From NCBI GenBank assembly GCA_022510665.1, contig JAFLSZ010000001.1, forward strand, positions 25,947-89,946: a DNA stretch of 64,000 bases. The letters are read 5' to 3'. The notes below the pieces were generated by a model that made no database searches, was not told where the DNA came from, and saw only the letters and a list, made by a program, of their open reading frames with translations. Below are positions 25,573-34,974 of the stretch, piece after piece (position 1 is the stretch's first letter; every line of letters starts with the position of its first letter). The DNA is from Lachnospiraceae bacterium (lineage in GTDB: Bacteria > Bacillota > Clostridia > Lachnospirales > Lachnospiraceae). Both the position numbers and the translations under genes were made by a program.

Positions 25573-26769
25573 ATGAAGGTTCTCTTTTTCTTACAATTAA
25601 AGCGTGCCTTAAAGGCAGTTCCCAAACTGATCGCAGGAGCAGTCATACCGCTTTTCTTTGCCGGTATGGCTGTTTTTTGGGCGCAGAAGCGCCATACAGA
25701 CGCTACGGGTACGCTGCTGTCTCCGGTTGCCCTGGTAAACCAGGACACCGAAGCGTATCTTGACTTTGTATTTCCGTTCATTACAAACACCGATGCCGCC
25801 GGAAGTTTTTCGTTCACTTTGATGGAGGAGCAGGAAGCGATGACTGCTTTAAAAAACGGAACGGTCTGTGCCGTTTTACTTCTTCCGCCCCGAATGTTTT
25901 CCGGCATTTTAGATTCCACCAACATTCCCGCCAGACTTTATCTGCCGGAAGGAAATTCCTTCCCTTCCCTTTTGCTCGCAAAATTCGCGGAAGCGGGCGC
26001 TTTAACCCTCGGTTCCTCACAGGCGGGAATTTACGCCGCATCCGACTTATATTCCGAATACGGTCTTTCGGAACGCTTATCCGACATTTACTATGAAATC
26101 AATTTAGTTAATTTAAAATATGCCCTTGGAAGAGAATCCGTTTTTTCCGCGCATTCCACTACGGCAACCGGAGAGCTTTCCCTCCCCGAATACTACGGAG
26201 GCACCTTGTTTTTATGCCTTTTGCTGTTTTTCGGGGCAGGCATGGGAACTTTTCTCTGCAACGCTTTGCCGAAAACCCTTTCCGACCAGCTTCGCCGACA
26301 CGGAATCGGTTCTTTTTGCATAGAGGCAAGCCTGTTTTTACCCCTGCTACTGTTTTATCTGCTCGCGGCTGCTCTGCTTTGCGCCGCGGCTTCCCTATTA
26401 CTGCCGGAAGTGTCCTTCTCTCCGATATTGGCCGCGTTCCTGTTTTGCGTTGTACTCTGCCTTTCCGTTTTCACGCAGGTGATATTTTCACTGTTTCAAA
26501 ACGCCGGCCGCGGACTTTTGGCATTTTCCTTTTTGGGCCTTTTTATGATTTTCCTTTCGGGAGGCTTTCTCCCTTATGCTTTTTTACCTGCCTCGTTTTC
26601 TTCGCTTACTCCGTTTCTTCCGCTCGGCGCCTGCCTTTTAGGGTTTAGGAAGTTCTTCGGAGAGGCGCTCGGAACGCAGGACATCCTGCTTATTTTGACA
26701 CATACCGCAGCGCTCTGCCTGCTTTTATGGCTTATTTCCTTTTTTCGAAGAAAGGAGGCACGCGCATGA
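25573..26769 (+). CDS. ABC-2 type permease (first of two)
   Basis: A 398-residue membrane protein with a YhgE/ABC-2 layout: one N-terminal segment (about 20-36), a large extracytoplasmic domain to about 200, then five or six hydrophobic segments to the C-terminus. No catalytic motif. GGGAGGAACTGCC precedes the ATG. Its stop overlaps the start of the next permease (ATGA), so the two are translationally coupled and probably form a heterodimer with the ATPase at 23349. Confidence 0.85.
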   Translation: MKVLFFLQLKRALKAVPKLIAGAVIPLFFAGMAVFWAQKRHTDATGTLLSPVALVNQDTEAYLDFVFPFITNTDAAGSFSFTLMEEQEAMTALKNGTVCAVLLLPPRMFSGILDSTNIPARLYLPEGNSFPSLLLAKFAEAGALTLGSSQAGIYAASDLYSEYGLSERLSDIYYEINLVNLKYALGRESVFSAHSTTATGELSLPEYYGGTLFLCLLLFFGAGMGTFLCNALPKTLSDQLRRHGIGSFCIEASLFLPLLLFYLLAAALLCAAASLLLPEVSFSPILAAFLFCVVLCLSVFTQVIFSLFQNAGRGLLAFSFLGLFMIFLSGGFLPYAFLPASFSSLTPFLPLGACLLGFRKFFGEALGTQDILLILTHTAALCLLLWLISFFRRKEARA

Positions 26770-27854
26770 ATTACCCGGTTTTCTTTCTTTTACAATTAAA
26801 ACGGCCGCTGAAAAGTAAAGCTTTTGTACTTTTGCTGTTTCTGTTTCCTGTTTTTCTTTTTGCGCTCTCCCAAGCGTTTTCCGGCGAAACCGACTCCCGT
26901 ATTCCGGTGGGTGTCTGCTCGGAAACAGATGATTTGCTCACCGAAAACCTTTGTCGCAAACTGACCGAAGGAAACGACTCTCTTTTTCGGTTTTTTGAAG
27001 TCTCCTCACAGGAAGAGCTCACAAGGCTTGTCCAAAACGGTCAAATCGAATGCGGCTATCTGTTTCAAAAACCTTTAGAAAAAGAACTCGACCGGAGCCA
27101 TACAAAGAACCTGATTACGGTACTCGTTTCCGAAAACACCACCTGCAAAGGCATTTTAAACGAGTTTGTCTATGCAAACCTGTTTGAAGAGTATTCTCTT
27201 CATCTTCTGAAAGAAACGCTTGCCGACGCGGGCGACCTCCCGTTTGACAGGAATGCCGCCGCTGCTTTCTCCCTGCCGCCGGTCACGGAAGAATACATTG
27301 AACAAAACTACCGCGCACACCTGCTTGACGGGGATACGTTTACCTTTGAAGTTACGTTTCTTTCCGCCAACGGTTCCGACGAAACCGCAGGCGGTACTGC
27401 TCCGGCCGCGTTTTCACTGTTTCGCGGTTTTGCCTCCGTCTTTCTGCTTCTGTGCGGTTTTCTTGCGCTGCTGACACTGCACGAAGACCTCCAAAACGGC
27501 TTGTACAAAAAACTGCGCGGCATAAAGCGTCCTGTCTGCATGAGCCTTACAATGCTCTCCTATCTGCTTCCGGCAGGTTTTGTTTTTCTGCTCTCCTTAG
27601 GCGTTTCGGGCTGTATGGGCGGCATTTTGCGGGAATTGATATCATTATTCTGCTATCTGCTTGTTTTACTTGTTTTTTATGCTTTGCTCGGAACAATCAT
27701 CCGGAGCCACACAATGCTTTGCGCCGCGTTTCCGATGTTGCTCTTATGCACCCTCGTTTTCACGCCGGTCATTGTGGACTTATCCGCCTTTTTCCCTTGG
27801 ATTAAAGCGGTACGCTATGCCCTGCCGACCTATTACTATCTGCTCTTTTTCTAA
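26766..27854 (+). CDS. ABC-2 type permease (second of two)
   Basis: A 362-residue protein with the same layout as its neighbour: N-terminal segment at about 15-35, extracytoplasmic domain, then a block of hydrophobic segments from about 215. Both begin with a similar FFLLQLKR motif, suggesting gene duplication. The start at 26766 is set by AAAGGAGGCACGCGC and the 4-base overlap with the upstream stop. Confidence 0.83.
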   Translation: MNYPVFFLLQLKRPLKSKAFVLLLFLFPVFLFALSQAFSGETDSRIPVGVCSETDDLLTENLCRKLTEGNDSLFRFFEVSSQEELTRLVQNGQIECGYLFQKPLEKELDRSHTKNLITVLVSENTTCKGILNEFVYANLFEEYSLHLLKETLADAGDLPFDRNAAAAFSLPPVTEEYIEQNYRAHLLDGDTFTFEVTFLSANGSDETAGGTAPAAFSLFRGFASVFLLLCGFLALLTLHEDLQNGLYKKLRGIKRPVCMSLTMLSYLLPAGFVFLLSLGVSGCMGGILRELISLFCYLLVLLVFYALLGTIIRSHTMLCAAFPMLLLCTLVFTPVIVDLSAFFPWIKAVRYALPTYYYLLFF

Positions 27855-27886
27855 ACCGTATAAGTCCGGCAAGAAAGGAATATGAC

Positions 27887-28540
27887 ATGGAACATAAAGT
27901 GAACTTAGAAGAAATCTCAGACGGAAAACTATATACGAAAAACGACATGGTAAGACTTGGCTGTGACGGTTGCGCGGGCGCCGCTTCCTGCTGCCGCTTC
28001 GCGGAAGATACGATTACTCTGGACCCGTATGATATTTACCGGCTCACCGCCTGTCTGCGGCTTTCCTTTGAAGAACTTTACAAAAAGGGGCTGGTTGCTC
28101 TTGCACCGTCGGACGGACTTTTGCTCCCCCACTTAAACTTTTCCGGACAATCACAGGCATGCCCGTTCTTGGAAGAAAACGGCAGATGCGGTATCCATGA
28201 CTGCCGTCCCGGACTCTGCCGTCTGTTTCCTCTGGCTCGTTATTTTAAAGACGACGCCTTATATTACATTCTGCAGATTCATGAATGTCCGAACCCGGCC
28301 GCTCCTAAGATAAAAATAAAAAAATGGCTTGCTCTCCCCAATACAGAGCAGTACGAAGGCTTTCTGATCCGCTGGAACCGGCTGATAACCGAAACGAAAC
28401 AGCGTATTCAAAAAGCCTCCGACCACGCGGAACTGTCCGCACTTACTACCTCTTTTTTAAAAACCTTTTTCTTTACGCCCTATGACGCGGACACGCCGTT
28501 TTATGAGCAGTTCGCCGAGCACATTAAAATTAAACCTTAA
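27887..28540 (+). CDS. YkgJ family cysteine-cluster protein
   Basis: A 217-residue soluble protein with the cysteine pattern of the YkgJ/UPF0153 family: LGCDGCAGAASCCRF at about 25-39, CPFLEENGRCGIHDCRPGLC further on, and a final CPNP. The cysteines probably hold zinc or an iron-sulfur cluster. Function is unknown. It begins 32 bases after the permease pair with AAGAAAGGAATATGAC upstream, so it may be co-transcribed, but no functional link is known. Convergent with the next gene, with only 8 bases between them. Confidence 0.88.
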   Translation: MEHKVNLEEISDGKLYTKNDMVRLGCDGCAGAASCCRFAEDTITLDPYDIYRLTACLRLSFEELYKKGLVALAPSDGLLLPHLNFSGQSQACPFLEENGRCGIHDCRPGLCRLFPLARYFKDDALYYILQIHECPNPAAPKIKIKKWLALPNTEQYEGFLIRWNRLITETKQRIQKASDHAELSALTTSFLKTFFFTPYDADTPFYEQFAEHIKIKP

Positions 28541-28548
28541 TTTAACAA

Positions 28549-31155
28549 CTATATATTCTCGTTTTTCAGGTCATCCATCAGATTGTCCTGCTTAATTTTG
28601 TTCACGGCATACAGCATCGTTGCAAACACTACCACAAACACACTGAACGAGGCAATCCCCATTGCGGCCCACGGTACGGTAAAGCCCGATATTACCGCGT
28701 TGCTTGTTACGCGATGAATAAGGAGTGCCATGCAAAGAGACAACGGAAGTCCGAACAACAACGCTCTTGAACCGTACAAAAGACATTCGTAAAACATCAT
28801 TCGGAAAAGCCCCTTTGCAGTCATGCCGACCGAACGAAGCATCGCGAAGTCACGGCGGCGCAGGGCAATATTCGTGGAAATCGTATGAAATACGTTTGCT
28901 ACGGCAATCAGGGAAATCAACGTAATAAATCCATACGAGAATACGTTTGCCAACACAACCATATCACGTTTTTCTTTCTCCTGCTCCACGAAATCCACAA
29001 TATTATAGTCGCCGTTAGTCAATGTATTTTCTTTTAAAACCTGCTTTAAACCCTGAATCATCGTCTCATAGTCGGACGCCTTGAAGCAAAATATAGTATG
29101 GTCTTCTTCCTTAGGTACTCTGGCCCTCTCCGGATAAAACAGCAGTATCCCTTCATAACTGTACGTATATACATATATCCCGGAAGGTATTTCCTCAATT
29201 TTCCCGCCAATCCGCACGCTGTACGGCTCCAATGCCTCTTCCCCCGCCGTCTCAATTCCGCGGCAGGTAATTTCGGAAACCTCCGGCTTTAAAATCGGAA
29301 GTTCATACGTTATCCGCTCCATTTCATTCGCCTTGTTATAAATATACAGCGTTAAGGCACGGCGGTTCAGCACAACCGCCGGCGGATTCTCCGATTCGTA
29401 TTCCGCCGCGGAAATCCCGCATTCGACTGCCAACCGACGGTATAACTCCTCCGCCAGATAATATATGCCTATGGTCTGAGTCTCCTCTGTTTTCTCTTCC
29501 GTCCAGCCGGAAGGTCCGGTCGATTTACTCTTTTCCAAATACTCTTTGTATTCCCCGGTCTGCTTATCCTCCTCTAAAATCATATATCCTGTCCTTATGG
29601 TATTGTGCGTCATCTCTTTCACACCTTCAATGCTCGAAAACCACTGCGTGAGTTCCTCAATCTCCATTTCTCCCGGCATATAATACAGAACATCAATTTT
29701 TGACGGACTCAACCCGGTCGATACGGTATCAAAAAGTTCACGGCCAAAAACACTGCTTGAAACAAACAGAACAATACTAAGCGTAAGAGATATTACCGTC
29801 GTACGGTATTTCCTTTTACTCCGCTTAAAATACTTTTGGGCGAGCGCGCCTTCCAGCCCAAACAGAGCGTAAACCAATTTTGACGTTTTTACCGTCTTCC
29901 CGCGCACGGTAATTTCTTTCCCCTGCCGAATCGCCTCTATCGCGGTTACTTTCGTGGCGCGTTTTGCCGGTATCCATACGGACAGAAACACCGTAAAAAG
30001 TGCAATCAGGGCCGCCGCCAAAAGCGCCGGCGCCGAAACCGACAGCCGCATGGCATAAGGCGAATCTATGATATGACGGAATAAATCTCCTACCAGAGCA
30101 AGCGTAACTCCCATACCTGCCACTCCGGAAAGCAGACCGAGAGGAATGCCGATTACGGATACGATTCCGGCCTCCGAAAACACACAGCGGCGTATCTGGC
30201 GTCTTGTCGCGCCTACGGAAGACAGCAGCCCGAACTGTTTTGTCCGTTCGCTGACCGAAATTGAAAAAGCACTGTAAATCAGGGATACCGAACCCATTAA
30301 AATCAATATACTTAAAACGACTGCCATTCCGCCTACAAAAGGCATAATATTGTTGTATCTCCATACCCCCGAAAACATCAGCACATCCCAGTTCAGCTTC
30401 ACCGCGCCCGAAGCCTCCCTCAGACCGTTCCGCTCATCATAATCGTCGATTGTTTTTCCCGGTCTGCGTAAAAGAACCGATAAAAAATATTCTTTCTCTG
30501 CCTGTACCCCTTTGTCGGAATAAGTAAGCGCCGTATAGCCCGGCGCACTATACCCTTCAAGTGAATATGACGGACGTTCGTAAAAACCGACCACCGTATA
30601 CGTTTTCTCTGTCTGCAAAGTCAGGATTTCCCCGTCAATGTAACCTGTTCCCTGTCCCAGTTTTTCCTCTTCCATCCGGCGTTCCCCGACGGAAAGTTCC
30701 AACACGTCTCCTAATTCCGCGGAAAAACCGCCGTTTGCGTATAAATGGTACGGCAGCAAAATTTCCGTATCCTCTTCCGGAAGCCTGCCCTTAATAATAT
30801 GCACCGGCATCTGTTCCAGAAATACCGCGTCCGCCTCCAAAATGTACAAATACGGCTTCTGATCATTTTCGGTTTCAACCGCCGCGTATCCTAACTGCCC
30901 GGCGCTTCCGAGCATCACGGTATCCTTATCTCTGGCCATCTGCGCGTAAAGCAGGGAATCCGCGTCCTGTACCAGAATATGCCAGTTTCCTTCACGATAG
31001 ATACAGGTACGCCTGCTAAACTCCATAAGACTGGAACAAAATGTTGTAACCGCCGTAAACATGGCAGTGGAAAGAATTACGCCGACAATAGTAACCAGCG
31101 TCCGGACACGGTTCTTTTTCATCGTTTTCCATGTTACTTTTGAGAAAATATTCAT
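28549..31155 (-). CDS. FtsX-type ABC transporter permease
   Basis: An 868-residue permease. TM1 is at about 17-40, then an extracytoplasmic domain, a first FtsX block from about 275, a second half beginning at about 430 with another large extracytoplasmic domain, and three final TMs in ANVFHTISTNIALRRRDFAM and following. The SVGATRRQIRR and SVGMTAKGLFR motifs before the helices are typical coupling segments. The start overlaps the ATPase stop (ATGA). With the ATPase and the two-component system upstream it resembles peptide-antibiotic detoxification or lipoprotein-release transporters; the substrate is unknown. Confidence 0.9.
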   Translation of the reverse strand: MNIFSKVTWKTMKKNRVRTLVTIVGVILSTAMFTAVTTFCSSLMEFSRRTCIYREGNWHILVQDADSLLYAQMARDKDTVMLGSAGQLGYAAVETENDQKPYLYILEADAVFLEQMPVHIIKGRLPEEDTEILLPYHLYANGGFSAELGDVLELSVGERRMEEEKLGQGTGYIDGEILTLQTEKTYTVVGFYERPSYSLEGYSAPGYTALTYSDKGVQAEKEYFLSVLLRRPGKTIDDYDERNGLREASGAVKLNWDVLMFSGVWRYNNIMPFVGGMAVVLSILILMGSVSLIYSAFSISVSERTKQFGLLSSVGATRRQIRRCVFSEAGIVSVIGIPLGLLSGVAGMGVTLALVGDLFRHIIDSPYAMRLSVSAPALLAAALIALFTVFLSVWIPAKRATKVTAIEAIRQGKEITVRGKTVKTSKLVYALFGLEGALAQKYFKRSKRKYRTTVISLTLSIVLFVSSSVFGRELFDTVSTGLSPSKIDVLYYMPGEMEIEELTQWFSSIEGVKEMTHNTIRTGYMILEEDKQTGEYKEYLEKSKSTGPSGWTEEKTEETQTIGIYYLAEELYRRLAVECGISAAEYESENPPAVVLNRRALTLYIYNKANEMERITYELPILKPEVSEITCRGIETAGEEALEPYSVRIGGKIEEIPSGIYVYTYSYEGILLFYPERARVPKEEDHTIFCFKASDYETMIQGLKQVLKENTLTNGDYNIVDFVEQEKEKRDMVVLANVFSYGFITLISLIAVANVFHTISTNIALRRRDFAMLRSVGMTAKGLFRMMFYECLLYGSRALLFGLPLSLCMALLIHRVTSNAVISGFTVPWAAMGIASFSVFVVVFATMLYAVNKIKQDNLMDDLKNENI

Positions 31156-31835
31156 CTGCGGATCACCTCGTTACGGGTAATCTTTCCGTCCTCAATCGCA
31201 ATCATGCGATGCGCCTGAAGGGCAATATTTTCATCGTGGGTAATCACCAAAAGTGTCTGCCCGTACTTCTCGTTTGACATCTTCAGAAGTTCCACAATCT
31301 CCTGGGAATTTTTTGAGTCCAGATTTCCGGTCGGCTCATCCGCGAGCACAACTGCGGGCGCGTTCATCAACGCCCTTCCGATTGACACTCTTTGCTGCTG
31401 TCCGCCCGAAAGCTGGTTCGGCAGATGATTTTCCCGCCCGGTCAGCCGCAGGCTCTCCAACAGCTCCTTTAAGCGTTCTTCATTCACACGCCGCCCGTCC
31501 ATCAGAACCGGAAGCGTAATATTCTCGACTACATTTAAAACCGGTATCAGGTTATAAAACTGATAAATCAGTCCCACTTCCCGCCGCCTGAAAATCGAAA
31601 GTTCTTCCTCTCCCACCGAGTAGACGTCCTGCCCGTTCATAAACACTTTTCCGGAAGTCGGACGATCCACACCGCCCAAAATATGCAGCAGGGTTGATTT
31701 CCCGGAACCGGACGGCCCGATAATCGAAACAAACTCCCCTTTTTCCACCGAAAAGCTGATTCCGTCCAATGCACGGACTTCATTTTCTCCGCTCCCGTAT
31801 TTCTTTGTCAGATTTTCCACTCTTAAAATTTCCAT
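31152..31835 (-). CDS. ABC transporter ATP-binding protein (LolD/BceA-like)
   Basis: A 227-residue ATPase. Walker A IGPSGSGKSTLLH, signature LSGGQQQRVSIGRAL, Walker B VVLADEPTGNLDSKNS and the switch His in VITHDENIA. The sequence around Walker B (ADEPTGNLD) is typical of FtsE/LolD/BceA-type subunits that pair with FtsX-like permeases. AAAGGAGCGGC precedes the ATG. Coupled to the permease by a 4-base overlap. Confidence 0.93.
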   Translation of the reverse strand: MEILRVENLTKKYGSGENEVRALDGISFSVEKGEFVSIIGPSGSGKSTLLHILGGVDRPTSGKVFMNGQDVYSVGEEELSIFRRREVGLIYQFYNLIPVLNVVENITLPVLMDGRRVNEERLKELLESLRLTGRENHLPNQLSGGQQQRVSIGRALMNAPAVVLADEPTGNLDSKNSQEIVELLKMSNEKYGQTLLVITHDENIALQAHRMIAIEDGKITRNEVIRR

Positions 31836-31866
31836 AAAATGCCGCTCCTTTCTGTATACAGTCTAA

Positions 31867-31878
31867 CACTCCGGAGTG
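31867..31878. promoter_or_regulatory. Palindrome in the promoter region of the FtsX-type transporter
   Basis: CACTCCGGAGTG, a perfect 12-base palindrome, lies about 30 bases before the ATPase start and close to a weak -10 (TATACA, 31853-31858). It is a candidate binding site for the neighbouring OmpR-type regulator (inference). Confidence 0.35.
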
Positions 31879-31950
31879 ACACCGCCATGACTTTTTTATT
31901 ACAAAATCGTCACTTTCCGAAAAAACGCAAAAAACATAAAACGAAAAAAT

Positions 31951-32949
31951 CTATATAATGCCTTTATAAAAACGAATCGTAAAGACAGCGCCGCCCTGCG
32001 GATGATTGTCCGCCTTTATTATCCCATTCTGCCCCGTCACAATCATGCGCGAAAGAGCAAGCCCGATACCGATACTCTGTTCACCGGAATTTTTCCCCTT
32101 ATAAAAGCGTTCAAACAGGCGGGGCAGATCTTCTTTTGCTATTCCCTCTCCCTCATCCCGGATTAAAATCTCGGAATAAAGCGCGTTCTCGTTTGCCGTA
32201 ACGAATAAAGTCCCGCCGTCTTTCATATGTTCAAGGCAATTTTTCATAACATTTCCGACTGCCTCCGCCGTCCATGACAAATCTCCCGTAAAACCACCCT
32301 CCGCCGATACCGCAAGCTTTTGCTCCCGTACCTCCATCGAAATTTCAAACGGCTCCGCCGCCTTTTTCAACAATTCCCCGAAAGAAACCCTCTGCTTTTG
32401 AAACTGAATCATACCGGCGTCCAGACGCGCAATCTTTAACAATGATTCTACGAGCCAGTCAATTCGCGTTATCAGTTTACGAAGCTCCAATAAATGCTCT
32501 TTCCGGATGTCCTCTCCTTCCTCTCCCCCCATCGAAGCCAGCGTCAGATGCAGCGCCGTAAGCGGCGTACGGAGCTGATGGGAAATATCCGCAATCAAAT
32601 CCGCCATACGCTCCTTGTCCCTGCGCATCAGGTCGTTCTGCTCCCGTAAACGTATTACCAGTTTCATTATTTCGCTCCGCAAAAGGCTCAGTTCCCCTTC
32701 CTTGTATTCGGAAAGCGTCTTCTGTTCCGAGCCGTGCAAAATCGCGTCAATCTCCGTACAGAGTCGTTCAAGCCGGACGTAGCGCTGCTTTGTCACATAA
32801 AAATGATATCCCGCCATCGCCAGAAACAATACCAAAAACAAAAGAGACTTCTGCGGCGCCGCCCACAGGGCAAGTCCTGTCCCCACGGCGGTAAAAAGCA
32901 TATAAACCACGAACTGTATACGCAGTTCCGCATTCCTTAGAAGTTTCAT
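31951..32949 (-). CDS. Sensor histidine kinase with short membrane sensor
   Basis: A 332-residue kinase. Two adjacent hydrophobic segments at about 12-28 and 36-50 leave almost no external loop, the intramembrane-sensing layout of BceS-like kinases that read their signal from an ABC transporter. The phosphorylated His is in ADISHQLRTPLTAL; the ATPase boxes are VMKNCLEH, DEGEGIAKEDL and GIGLALSRM. Start at 32949 follows AACAGGAGGGATAGTG. It follows its regulator by 61 bases. Confidence 0.92.
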   Translation of the reverse strand: MKLLRNAELRIQFVVYMLFTAVGTGLALWAAPQKSLLFLVLFLAMAGYHFYVTKQRYVRLERLCTEIDAILHGSEQKTLSEYKEGELSLLRSEIMKLVIRLREQNDLMRRDKERMADLIADISHQLRTPLTALHLTLASMGGEEGEDIRKEHLLELRKLITRIDWLVESLLKIARLDAGMIQFQKQRVSFGELLKKAAEPFEISMEVREQKLAVSAEGGFTGDLSWTAEAVGNVMKNCLEHMKDGGTLFVTANENALYSEILIRDEGEGIAKEDLPRLFERFYKGKNSGEQSIGIGLALSRMIVTGQNGIIKADNHPQGGAVFTIRFYKGII

Positions 32950-33010
32950 CACTATCCCTCCTGTTTTCCTTTTTTCCTGCCTGCTTCTTTCTTCCCTACG
33001 CTTTGTACTT

Positions 33011-33682
33011 TTATTCTCCCGCCTTATACCCAATTCCGCGTACCGTTTTTATAATCAAAGGATTTCCCGCGTCCTCCTCAATCTTTTCCCGCAGCCGCTT
33101 AATATAAACCGTCAGCGTATTGTCGTTTACAAACTCTCCTGCCGCGTCCCAGATTTCCTCCAACAGCTTTGTCCGGCTTAACACAACGCCTTTGTTATGA
33201 AAAAACACGGATAACAGACGGTATTCTAACGCCGAAAGGCATAAATCGGCTCCGTTTTTAAAGGCAGCTCCTTTTTCGGCATCCAGATAAACCCCGCCGA
33301 TTTCGAGTACCTGTTTTCCCTTTCCCGTCCGACGCAGTACGGTGCGGATACGGGATACCAGTTCCCTCGGCCGGAACGGTTTGGCAATATAATCGTCGGC
33401 CCCCATTTCAAGTCCCGCCACTACACTGTGTTCGTCTCCCGAAGCCGTCAGAAAAATGACCGGAATATCCCTGTCCTGCTTTAAGGCGGAACAGACCACA
33501 AACCCGTTGCCGTCCCTCAGCGAAATATCCAGCAGTACCAAATCAAACTCCGTTTCCCCCGCAAGACGCAGGGCATCGGACTGCCCTTTTGCGTTCGTCA
33601 CGGCAAATCCTTCCATTTTTAAAAACTCCGTCAACGACTTTACAATTGCCTCGTCATCCTCCACCAAAAGAATTTTTGTCAT
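33011..33682 (-). CDS. OmpR/PhoB family response regulator
   Basis: A 223-residue regulator. Receiver domain with Asp9/Asp10, phospho-acceptor Asp52 (LVLLDISLRDGNG) and Lys in DDYIAKPF; then a winged helix ending LIIKTVRGIGYKAGE. GAGGAGGAAGCAG precedes the ATG. It forms a two-component pair with the kinase downstream and very likely controls the ABC transporter that follows. Confidence 0.95.
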   Translation of the reverse strand: MTKILLVEDDEAIVKSLTEFLKMEGFAVTNAKGQSDALRLAGETEFDLVLLDISLRDGNGFVVCSALKQDRDIPVIFLTASGDEHSVVAGLEMGADDYIAKPFRPRELVSRIRTVLRRTGKGKQVLEIGGVYLDAEKGAAFKNGADLCLSALEYRLLSVFFHNKGVVLSRTKLLEEIWDAAGEFVNDNTLTVYIKRLREKIEEDAGNPLIIKTVRGIGYKAGE

Positions 33683-33789
33683 CTGCTTCCTCCTCTCCTG
33701 TATCTGAAACCGCTTTTCACAAATTTTACTTAATTCTCAAATATTACAATAGCACCGTCCATCTGTTTTGCTTACGTTTTCTATAACAT

Positions 33790-33820
33790 GAAAAAAGAAC
33801 CTGCCATTCGGTAAGTCCTT
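33790..33820 (-). terminator. Terminator after tRNA-Ser
   Basis: On the minus strand an 11-bp stem with one mismatch (AAGGACTTACC, loop GAAT, GGCAGGTTCTT) followed by T's, 12 bases past the tRNA 3' end. Confidence 0.75.
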
Positions 33821-33831
33821 CTTTGCAAAAG

Positions 33832-33917
33832 CGGAGTGGGTGGGATTCGAACCCACGGTACCTTGCGGTACAACTGATTTCGAGTCAGTCTCGTTACGGC
33901 CTCTTCGATACCACTCC
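33832..33917 (-). tRNA. tRNA-Ser (anticodon CGA)
   Basis: 86 bases with a 7-bp acceptor stem (GGAGTGG/CCACTCC), anticodon stem ACTGA/TCAGT around loop CTCGAAA, a long variable arm (GTACCGCAAGGTAC) and T-arm GTGGGTTCGAATCCCAC. The large variable arm and CGA anticodon identify serine reading UCG. The 3' CCA is not encoded. It follows holA by 37 bases and may be processed from that transcript. Confidence 0.96.
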
Positions 33918-33954
33918 GTATAATCTATGGTAACAGCAAATGCTGTAATACCCG

Positions 33955-34935
33955 CTATGATGCGCCGACGGCATTCAGCAGAAACAACTCCACTGCGATA
34001 CGCTCGTCAATACGCCCTGTTTTAATCTGCTCCTCCAGCTCCGTTCCGTAAGTAACCAGACGAAAGAGCTGCTCTTTGGTAAAATTCTTTGCCTGCGAAA
34101 GGCACTTCCCTACCGCAAACGGCGGCATCCCCGCTTTAGAAGCAATGGCGGAACGGTCAAGCCCCTGTCTGTTCATCTCCGCCGCCTGCAAAATCATATT
34201 GCACTGGCGCACCATCAGATACAGTACCGTCATCGGCTTCTCCCGCACGGCAAGCAAATCGTGATACAGCTTTAAGGCAAGCTTTTTATCCTTAGCCCCA
34301 AGCGCGTCGATCATGGCAAAAATCTTTCCGGAAATCTGTTCCACCGTCACCGCGAGAATATCTTCCTTCGTGATAACCTCCCGTTCACCGGTATAGCAGA
34401 CCAGCTTCTCCGCTTCGCTCTCTATATTCTCCATATCGCTTCCGACACGTTCCAGAAAAAAACGCAAGTCGTCTTTGCTGATTTTCTTCCCGTCCCGGTT
34501 TAAAAGCTGTGCGCTCCAAAGCATAAGATCGCTTTCACCAAGGCCGTTCATTTCGCAGACGTAGCCGTGTTCTTTCACGGCCTTAAACATCCGGCTCCGC
34601 TTATCCACCTCGGTTTCGTTAAAAATGAGTACCGCGCTTTCCGGGATGCGGGAAATCTCATCCGCAAAGTCACACGCGTTTTTAAACGCTCCTGTATTTT
34701 CCAAAACAATGACGCGGTGTTCCGCGAAAAAAGGCATCGTTTCCGCCAGATTCCTGACCTCATTCCAGTCGGTATCTTTTCCGGAAAATACGGACAAATT
34801 CATCTCGTCCCCGCCCGCGAGCGCTCCCGCTTTCAATTTGGAAGTATAAAAACGGCGCAGATACGTTTCCGTCCCGTAAAGCAGATATACGGTCTTGTAC
34901 TGTCCGGTTTTGATATGCTCTTTTATTCCCTTCAT
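33955..34935 (-). CDS. holA: DNA polymerase III delta subunit
   Basis: Clamp-loader subunit of 326 residues. It opens with the HolA pattern YLLYGTETYLRRFY, has SAVLIFNETEVDKR in the ATPase-like domain II and a C-terminal domain with MPPFAVGKCLSQAKNFT. It opens the sliding clamp. The ATG at 34935 follows AAAGGAGTGCCT; a GTG six bases earlier would leave no spacing. It follows comEC, a common neighbour of holA in Firmicutes. Confidence 0.95.
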   Translation of the reverse strand: MKGIKEHIKTGQYKTVYLLYGTETYLRRFYTSKLKAGALAGGDEMNLSVFSGKDTDWNEVRNLAETMPFFAEHRVIVLENTGAFKNACDFADEISRIPESAVLIFNETEVDKRSRMFKAVKEHGYVCEMNGLGESDLMLWSAQLLNRDGKKISKDDLRFFLERVGSDMENIESEAEKLVCYTGEREVITKEDILAVTVEQISGKIFAMIDALGAKDKKLALKLYHDLLAVREKPMTVLYLMVRQCNMILQAAEMNRQGLDRSAIASKAGMPPFAVGKCLSQAKNFTKEQLFRLVTYGTELEEQIKTGRIDERIAVELFLLNAVGAS

Positions 34936-34974
34936 AGGCACTCCTTTAACTTTATCTATTGTACATGAACTGCG

